The translations under genes were made by a program, and so were the position numbers. The notes beneath the pieces were generated by a model. That model saw only the letters and a list, made by a program, of their open reading frames with translations, searched no databases and was not told the DNA's origin. Shown here in pieces: positions 57,012 through 64,000 of a DNA stretch of 64,000 nucleotides. The DNA is from Gordius sp. MW1 (Eukaryota; Nematomorpha; Gordioida; Gordea; Gordiidae). The DNA lies in assembly GCA_964036665.1 (NCBI GenBank), contig OZ038533.1, positions 11,678,413-11,742,412 of the forward strand. The letters run 5' to 3'. Positions within the stretch are counted from its first letter, which is position 1. Each line of letters begins with the position of its first letter.

Positions 57012-58717
57012 GAACTACGATCATTTTTGGGATTGATGAATTATCAAGAACGCTTTATTCCTAGATTACATGGAAAATGTGCACCCTTACATGCACTCAC
57101 CGGTTCTTCCGTGATGTGGAAATGGACAGCTACAGAACAAACCATTTTTAATGATGTTAAGAAATTGCTGTCATCTTCTCATACTTTAGTTCCTTATATG
57201 CCTACGTTGCCACTAAACCTTGCAGTAGATGCATCGGAGACGGGGTTAGGCGCATCTCATAAATTTCCAGACGGTTCGGAAAAACCGATCGCTTATGTAT
57301 CCCGAACTTTAAGCACTGCCGAAAAAAGGTATTCAACCATTGATCGTGAAGCTCGTGCGATCATTTACGGAGTTGAAAAGTTTAATCAAATCTTCGGGGA
57401 AGACAATTTACTTTAACAACCAATCACAAACCCTTGGAGGGGTTATTCGGATGTAATCGTGATTTACCAAAAATGGTAAATAATAGGCTCGTACGTTGGG
57501 CCTTATTTTTGAATTCTTATCAATTTGATATCAAATATCGTTTGGGTAAGGAGAATCAATGTGCTGATGCTTTATCCCGGTTAATAATAGAAGAGACGAA
57601 ATTTCTTATGAAGATGGCTTTTGAGAAATCGTTTAATAATTCCAGAAGCCTACAAAGACTTGTGTTAAATATTTTACACCAAGGTCATCCGGGCATAACG
57701 GGAATGCGGAATATTTCACGGTATTACGTCTACTGGCCTGCGATGGATCGTGACATAGATTTATATGTTAAAGGCTGTGATGGATGTCAAGAGTTGAGAC
57801 CAATCGAAAAGCCGGCACCTTTGCATCCATGGAGTTTGACTGATCGAGTATGGGAGCGCGTTCATATCGATACAGCAGGACCCGTTGAAGGCAGATGGTG
57901 GTTAATTTTAATTGACTCTCTATCGAAATGGGTTGAATTGGCGACCCTGAAATCAACAACATTTTCCGTTATAATAAACCATTTACGAAATTGGTTTTGT
58001 CGTTTTGGGATACCAAATCAGATAGTGTCCGATAACGGACCACAATTCGCCGGAATCGAATTCCATAAATCCTGTGTTCAGAACAATATTATACATATAA
58101 AGTCTACTCCCTATCACCCTAAAACAAACGGACTAGCTGAAAGAATTATACATACATTAAAAAGTCGATACTGGGCAGGAAGGAAGGAGATGTTAGACAA
58201 AGAATTATGCCTTCAGCAAGTTCTTATGTGTTATCGGACGCCTCAAGCGACTACTGGAAAAGCACCTGCAGAAATGTTTATTGGGAGAAGGTTACAAACA
58301 GCTATCGATTTGATCAAGGTTGACCCAAGAAAAAAAATGAAGGAAAACGTGTGGAAACAAAACCTGTATCACGATCGCAAGACGAATTATAGAGAATTTA
58401 CGGTTAGAGATCCAGTGTGGATTCTAAATGAAACAAAATCAGGTTGGCATAAAGGTGTGATCGTTGAACAGAAAAGCCATTATTCTTATAATGTCCGCAC
58501 AAATGAGGGAATACGAAGAAAACATGCCGACCAGTTAAAATTTAGACTACGTTCCGAGTTTATGCCAAATGTAGAGACGATGAAAGCGAATCTTGAACCA
58601 AACATTGATATAGCTGAAAATCCAACTATTATAAGCCGGTCTACAAGAATTTCGAAGGAACCTGTGCGTTTCATGATGAGTTCAATTTTTAAAATAGGGA
58701 GAAATGTAATATCATAG
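57012..58717 (+). CDS. RNase H and integrase of element F
   Basis: RNase H (57027-57416): LAVDASETGLGA and YSTIDREARAI, then a frameshift before the NHKPL block. The integrase frame (57434-58717, 427 codons) has the zinc domain HQGHPG...CDGCQ and the catalytic core with Asp in HIDTAGP, Asp in SDNGPQF and Glu in NGLAERI, all present. The C-terminus has PVWILNETKSGWHKG and RRKHADQLK. The stop lies 13 nt inside the 3' LTR. The integrase itself looks intact. Confidence 0.85.
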
Positions 58718-58876
58718 ATTAATACTTTGTATTTATATATACGTTTAAGTTCGTTGTTCCTAGTGTAATATACTGGTTTTTTATAATCACATGTTTTAGT
58801 TGATTTTTGCATATTAATAAAGCTTCAGCTTATTTCTGAGTAGTTGATATACTACATTGTAGTTAAGAATACTACA
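58705..58876 (+). repeat. 3' LTR of element F
   Basis: 172 bp; differs from the 5' LTR by a few substitutions and one small insertion (AATAAAGC against TTAAAGC). Followed by the target duplication CCGGC. Confidence 0.9.
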
Positions 58877-58881
58877 CCGGC

Positions 58882-59090
58882 AAGCTAAGATTGAATCTCA
58901 TTTGACACCTACCTGTAAGTATGTATAAGTCTAGATGACAATCAGGAGCTTAGCTAAAGCGGTAATCTAAGATTGTGTTTCATCTGACACAATTGGTGGG
59001 TTACCTGTTCGGTTTTTTGTTGGTTAGTTTATTAGTATGTAAAAGCGTTATTTATTATTGTGTTAGTAGCAGAAAGCATTAAAGGAAAGG
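58882..59090. repeat. target region of element F: imperfect duplicated block
   Basis: The flank of F (GAGCTTAGCTATCCCGGC, then AAGCTAAGATTGAATCTCA after the element) recurs at 58935-58995 as GAGCTTAGCTAAAGCGG and CTAAGATTGTGTTTCATCTG. Element F therefore landed in one unit of a short tandem duplication. Confidence 0.5.
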
Positions 59091-59367
59091 TTTCGGAAAA
59101 TATATACCAGGTTATAAAGTAATAATTACTTTATTAAATATCCAAATAAAAGATCAACGTTATCGAGAAAAGTAAGTAAGTAAGAAGTGTTTTAAACTCC
59201 TTTTTATAATCGCGAATTAATTAAATAAATCTATTACATTTAGTGGTGAAACCTCGAGGTATTTGTTGGTCAATTAAGGTCGCGAAGTAGTAAGGTAATG
59301 TAAATGAGTCAATTAAGTTTCAAGACACAAGTAATACGCCGCGAGCAAAATAGTAAATGACGCAACA
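59091..59367 (-). repeat. 3' LTR of Gypsy copy E
   Basis: 277 bp; the left edge is uncertain by a few bases. Matches 63434-63705 and the LTRs of A and B. Confidence 0.85.
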
Positions 59368-59393
59368 AATATTCCGCTGGGTAAAAACGGAGT

Positions 59394-60360
59394 TCATACG
59401 AAATTAACAAATTTTTTGGGCCAATGAACTTGTCGACCAGATTTGGTAATGGTTGGGTTAGGAAGTGGTGCTCTAGGTTTTGTAGAAGAAACAATGGTAG
59501 GTTGGTTTAAAATTTGGTTCGGTGGGTGATTGTTTGGTTTGGGTAAATTTGGGTCAACTGATGAATTCGCGTTTTCAACCTTAGGCTCGAGGAAAGCTGG
59601 CTTTAATCGATCAATCGAGACAGTGTCTTTCCTCCCATTGTGGTCTATGATAAAAAATTTAGTATGCTTTTCAATCACTTTGAAAGGTCCTTCATAGGGG
59701 GGAACCAAAGCTTTGAGGAGCCGATCAGTTCTTATAAAAACATGGGTGGATGAAAATAAATTGTCGGAAATTTGTGGTTTGATGTTCGATGGTCAGGAAG
59801 GTGTAAATCGGACATCATCGAACTGCTGTCGAAGGCGTTGTATGTAATCGGCAGCGTTAATGCACAATCCGATGGTTGTAAAAAATCTCCTGGGAGTCGT
59901 AAGGAAGTACCGTATACCAGCTCAGCGCTTGAACAGACGAGGTCTTCCTTTACGGTGTGGCGAATCCCTAGGAGTACAAGGGGAATTAGGTCGGACCAAC
60001 GGGTAACGTCCCCTTTTGTCATAATTGAACTTTTGAGCTGTCGATGAAATCGCTCTACCATCCCATTGGCTGTGGATGGTAAGCTGTCGTAGTGATATGG
60101 TGATAACCTAGTAAAATAGATAATTGTTTAAAAAGAGTTGATTGAAATTGCGGTCCCCGGTCCGTGGTTAATGTCGCTGGAACACCAAAGTTGGCTATCC
60201 AGTGTGTCAGAAATAAGCGTGCAACGGTTTCGGCTGTTGCGTCATTAATGGGAATTGCAATCGGCCATCGGGTGAAACGATCAACGGCAGTAAAAATGTA
60301 AATGTGGCCGTTAGAAGGCGGTAAGGGTCCGACGAGATCTACATGTGACTAAACCTTGCG
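59394..60360 (-). pseudogene. integrase of Gypsy copy E (frameshifted)
   Basis: Core pieces in order on the minus strand: [19 protein letters not shown] (first Asp), TTDRGPQFQS (second Asp), then a shift into STANGMVERFHRQLKSS (Glu). The frame continues with VLLGIRHTVKEDL and SSAELVYGTSLRLPGDF (59732-60061), then VPPYEGPFKVIEK (59394-59708), the GPF/Y-type C-terminus. At least three frame changes. All three catalytic acids are still readable. Confidence 0.85.
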
Positions 60361-62520
60361 TCTGGTTCAGCGAACGAGCCTGGGGTTGATATTACGTGTC
60401 TATTTACCTTGCATTTTTGACATGCAATGCATTGCTTTGTCCAATCGCGGACATCTTTGTTCATTCCTGGCCAGACGAAACGTTGGGCAATTAGTTTAAG
60501 TGTTGGGCGTAAGGCTGGGTGAGAAAGACCATGTAGTTGATTAAAAACTATGCGTCGTAGCGTCCTAGGTACCAAAGGTCTCGAAGTCGATGTAGATGTA
60601 TCGCACGTAATAGTTAAATTTGTACCTGGAATTAAGCGTTGTTCCAGTTTAAGGCTTTCGAGCTCTTCTAGTTGGTATTGCTCTTGTTTTTGTGTCATGG
60701 CAATTCTTTCCGTGAGTGATGTGTTTGGTTGTTGGATGGAGTTTGGTTGTTGTATGGAATCGATATCGATTCGGGACAAAGTGTCTGCTACTATATTCGC
60801 TTTTCCTTTAATAAACTGTATATCTGAATTAAATTGTGAGATATAGTCTAATTGTCGTTTTTCGCGCGGTGAGTATTTATCGGATTTAGAAGTGAGAGCG
60901 TAAGTTAACGGTTTGTGATCAGTAAAAATTGTAAAGTCGCGACCTTCTAAAATGTGTCGGTAATGTTTAATTGAAAGATAAATTGCTAGCAGTTCTCTCC
61001 CGAATGTACTGTATCGAGTTTGTGTTTTGCTCAATTTCAGGGAGAAAAAAGATAAAGGACTCATTTCCCCTTTTACGATCTTATGTAAAACGGCTCCAAT
61101 GGCAGAGTTTGACGCGTCGGTTGTAATAGAGATGTTGGCACCATCCATCGAGATTTCATCGAGCATTATTTTGATCTTGTGGAATGCACCGTGTGCGCTC
61201 TGCGTCATGTCCAATGATCCCTTTGTGTTGCTGAGGAGATCAGTCAGTGGTTGTAGAAGGAGTGCACAGTTGGGTATAAAACGTCTGTAAAAATTTACCA
61301 TTCCCACGAAACGACGTGGTTGTGTCATAGTGGTCGGAGTGGCAAAATTCTTGATGGCCGAGATCTTCTCCGGTATTGGCGTTAAACCTTGTGGGGAAAC
61401 TTGATGTCCAAGGAAATCCAGAGAAGAACATCCCCATTGACACTTGTCCAGGTTAATTTTTATATAAAAATCTCTTAATCGTGTAAAAACCTGACGTAAG
61501 TGGTCTAAATGTTCACTAGTTGATGAACTTGCGATTAAAATATCGTCCAAATATGCGAAGGTGAAATTGAGACCACGGAGAGCTTGGTCAATAAAGCGTT
61601 GGAATGTTTGAGCAGCATTTCGTAAACCAAAAGGCATTCGCAAAAAATCATAAAGACCGAAAGGTGTAGTTATTGCAGTCTTTGCGATGTCTTCCAAGGC
61701 TACGGGTATTTGATGATAAGCCCTGACTAGATCTATCTTTGTATAGATGGTTGTGCCGGCTAGGTTGAGTGAGAAATCGTGCAGGTGTGGCAAGGGGTAA
61801 CGATCCGGTATCGTTATAACGTTAAGGGCTCGGTAATCTCCACACGGTCGCCAATCCCCTGGAGTTTTTTTCGGAACCATGTGCAGTGGAGAACTCCAGG
61901 AGCTTTCTGAGGGTTGAATTATGCCGAGTTCGAGCATGTGTGCAAACACTTGTTTGGCAATCTTTAGCTTGACAGGGTCTAAGCGACTAGGTCTGGCATA
62001 AACGGGTGGTCCTTGTGTACGTATGTGGTGGACTACTTGATGGCTTACGCGTGACCTGTAATTAGGAGGGGCATATATATCGGGAAACTCTTTCAACACA
62101 TTTAAAAAATACGGTGAATCGATCTTTATTGCGAGTTGTAAATTATACAAGTTCGAGTCAATATATCGCCCATAAGACTTTAACGTAGTCTTAGGGTCTA
62201 GCAAGCATTTACGGCGTATATCAACGAGAAGGTTAAAATTATTTAAAAAATCAGCCCCGATGATAGGTGCCTTAACGTCAGCGATGGTAAAAACCCATTG
62301 AAAACTTCTCCGTAAGCTAAGGTCCAGTTCCATTGATTTCTGGCCATATGTCAGTATGGAACTATTATTTGCAGCTTGGAGGAGGATGTGTGAGGGGGTG
62401 AGATGGTGGTTACGCGGGGGTGGTACGACACTTAGTTCGGCGCCAGTATCTATTAAAAAACGAAATTTGGTTGATTTATCATAAATAAAAAATAAGCGAC
62501 TGATGTTATGGCCTGAACCA
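60339..62520 (-). CDS. protease, RT and RNase H of Gypsy copy E
   Basis: Protease [13 protein letters not shown] (about 62410-62455); its frame is open back into the end of gag, in the +1 phase. [44 protein letters not shown] and [10 protein letters not shown] (intact YLDD). RNase [27 protein letters not shown] and [12 protein letters not shown]. Then the integrase zinc domain [10 protein letters not shown]...CIACQKCK. The frame ends at 60339 just before the integrase core. This is the only uninterrupted RT-RNase H of the window and is the reference for copies A and B. Confidence 0.9.
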
Positions 62521-63360
62521 GGTGTCGCGGATTCTGTCAGGCCTATGGGTTTGACGAGGGAAGGGGGGTATATTGCAAGGCTGTCGGCATTTAGTGGCCT
62601 TTTCTTTATATTTTTGGTGATACCAACCCCAATCCTCGGGAACGTCAGCGCGGGGTTGAAACGGGGATCGAAATCGTTTTGATGTAGACCTACTTCTCGA
62701 CTGAAAACGATTTTTTTGACTGACTTCTTGTCGCAATGTCTCTATGCTCACGCTCAGTCGATTTACCATGTCTTTGAGCATTTCAATATCATTGTTTGAT
62801 CTCTGTGTTGCAGGGGCGACGTTGGATATTTGCGGCGTATGGTACGTTTCCGCGATATTATCAGCTGTTTCAGCTAGCTTGACTAAAGTCTGGTCACTTG
62901 CACAGATCGCCAAGATGCTGGCCATGTTGTTGTCCAGTTTCTCCAACCACAATTGTTTTAGAATGATGTCGTCCATTTTGGCGGTACCCAGGAGGCTTTT
63001 CATGTGTCTATATAGTTGTGATGGTGTACGATCACCCAATTGTACGTTAGATAGTAAATCGTGGAATCGTGCTGAGTCCGATTTTGTTGTGCGGTCGATG
63101 GTAGCGGATCGGATGGTGGTGTACGGGGCCTCAGACGGAAGATTCTCCAAGTAATCTTGGATCTCTATTGTGACTTCTTGTGGGAGGCATTCAATCACGT
63201 ATCCAAGTTTGCTAGACTCGGATGTTATTCTTTGAATCGTGAAAAGGGCCACTATCTGGACAAACCATAAGCGGGGATTTATACGATTAAAGGGGGGCAA
63301 TTTAAAAAACATAGCTTTTTCTGATTTAATTTGGACGTCATCAACTTGGTTGGTATCCAT
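62506..63360 (-). CDS. Gag of Gypsy copy E
   Basis: 284 codons from an ATG ([12 protein letters not shown]). Capsid-like helical body ([59 protein letters not shown]) followed by an SR-rich basic segment. The zinc motif reads GWYH...KCRQPC: the first Cys of the CWYH motif seen in copy B is Gly here. The stop overlaps the start of the protease frame. Confidence 0.88.
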   Translation of the reverse strand: MDTNQVDDVQIKSEKAMFFKLPPFNRINPRLWFVQIVALFTIQRITSESSKLGYVIECLPQEVTIEIQDYLENLPSEAPYTTIRSATIDRTTKSDSARFHDLLSNVQLGDRTPSQLYRHMKSLLGTAKMDDIILKQLWLEKLDNNMASILAICASDQTLVKLAETADNIAETYHTPQISNVAPATQRSNNDIEMLKDMVNRLSVSIETLRQEVSQKNRFQSRSRSTSKRFRSPFQPRADVPEDWGWYHQKYKEKATKCRQPCNIPPFPRQTHRPDRIRDTWFRP

Positions 63361-63433
63361 TTACAAGGTTGCGTATAACAAGGGTTGGTAAGGGTAGGGT
63401 AGAAGGGGGCGTATAACAGGAGTGGGTCACCAA

Positions 63434-63705
63434 TTGGGAAGTATATACCAGGTTATAAAGTAATAAGTACTTTATTAAATATCCAAATAAAAGATCAACG
63501 TTATCGAGAAAAGTAAGTAAGTAAGAAGTGTTTTACACTCCTTTTTATAATCGCGAATTAATTGAATAAATCTATCATTTAGTGGTGAAACCTCGAGGTA
63601 TTTATTGGTCAATTATGGTCGCGAAGTAGTAAGGTAATGTAAATGAGTCAATTAAGTTTCAAGACATAAGTAATACGCCGCGAGCCAAATAGTATTGACA
63701 CAACA
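63434..63705 (-). repeat. 5' LTR of Gypsy copy E
   Basis: 272 bp; minus strand TGTTGTGTCAATAC to TATACTTCCCAA. The primer-binding-like site follows after one base. Confidence 0.88.
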
Positions 63706-64000
63706 AGGCAAAAGCATATATAAGCATGCGACTACTAAAATAATTAATAGGGATGTGATTTTCCCTTAAGACTCTGGTACGGGAACTAGAAGGCTCTCAA
63801 TGGATTACTAGTTTGGGTGTCGGACTCGGATTCATGGATAGATGATGGTTAGGGAAGATAAGTCCGTTCTTTTCATCACGACAAAGTACCAGAACTTTGT
63901 GGATTTCAGCTTGCTTTGGGCGTATTGTTACCGAGGTACTTCACATTTGCTCTTGTTGATTTAGGTCTCAATGTCCGCCTCCGTTAGCATGGAAAAAGGG
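63706..64000. other. no gene recognised
   Basis: Short right edge of the window with no feature that I can support. Confidence 0.4.

Larger units (their letters stand above)
54929..58876 (+). mobile_element. Gypsy LTR retrotransposon F, relatively young
   Basis: 3948 bp with 170-172-bp LTRs (54929-55098, 58705-58876), both TGTAATATC...TACTACA. A perfect 5-bp target duplication CCGGC lies at 54924-54928 and 58877-58881. A primer-binding-like TGGCGCGGTAAT begins 5 nt after the 5' LTR, and a purine tract AAAATAGGGAGAAA precedes the 3' LTR. The LTRs differ at only a handful of positions, so this is one of the more recent insertions in the window. gag and pol are nearly complete but carry a stop and frameshifts. 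Confidence 0.9.
59091..63705 (-). mobile_element. Gypsy LTR retrotransposon copy E, best of its family
   Basis: About 4.6 kb, minus strand. LTRs at 63434-63705 (5') and 59091-59367 (3'). The primer-binding-like TGGTGACCCACTC sits one base inside the 5' LTR. Gag (63360-62506) and protease-RT-RNase H (62520-60339) are open; integrase is frameshifted. Same family as A and B. Flanks AAGG (left) and AAGGC (right, sharing the last A of the LTR) may mark a 4-bp duplication but this is not certain. Confidence 0.88.

Noticed and set aside
61027..61290. Plus-strand frames over Gypsy E (also 60550-60846 and 62744-63154)
   Set aside because: Antisense shadows of pol and gag.

Overview
This is a repeat-dominated, AT-rich eukaryotic (animal) genomic window with one recognisable host gene. 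The host gene is a 13-exon furin-type proprotein convertase on the minus strand (about 35.4-43.5 kb). Its spliceosomal introns, the furin-1-like long N-terminal extension, and LTR retrotransposon Gag zinc motifs of the CWYH...C...C kind point to an invertebrate, most likely an arthropod. The species cannot be named from the sequence.

Layout. 0-2.8 kb: edge of a Gypsy element (A), a hAT end, a possible LINE scrap and a Helitron Rep remnant. 4.2-10.4 kb: two copies of a composite repeat family (called CR here), one carrying a piece of an unusual reverse-transcriptase element. 10.4-12.7 kb: no recognised gene. 12.7-20.8 kb: a three-layer nest, with a hAT transposon holding a Gypsy element (B), which in turn holds a Mutator-like foldback element with 9-bp target duplications. 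21.0-22.8 kb: a degenerate reverse transcriptase with a zinc motif and a restriction-like-endonuclease-like C-terminal domain. 23.0-31.5 kb: a decayed Gypsy element (D), interrupted by a CR copy and by a second foldback element. 33.0-34.6 kb: another CR copy. 35.4-43.5 kb: furin. 43.5-49.0 kb: AT-rich, no gene seen. 49.0-51.8 kb: a short-LTR, probably non-autonomous Gypsy element (C). 51.85-54.4 kb: a degenerate LINE with APE-type endonuclease. 54.9-58.9 kb: a relatively young Gypsy element (F) with a perfect 5-bp target duplication. 59.1-63.7 kb: the best-preserved copy (E) of the A/B Gypsy family.

How it fits together. Furin is the only gene I would assign to the host; its catalytic residues and their spacing are fully conserved. 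Everything else is mobile or derived from mobile DNA. Nesting gives a relative order: hAT first, then Gypsy B, then the foldback element. Elements A, B and E are one family, and comparing them shows that B has lost the integrase core and much of Gag. The two least familiar systems are the CR repeats (shared ends, tRNA-B-box-like ladder, CCAATG/CATTGG hairpins, terminal GGGCC hairpin) and the reverse transcriptase with the endonuclease-like tail, seen in two separate places. Frames, exon joins and boundaries were read by eye; no alignment or database search was run.
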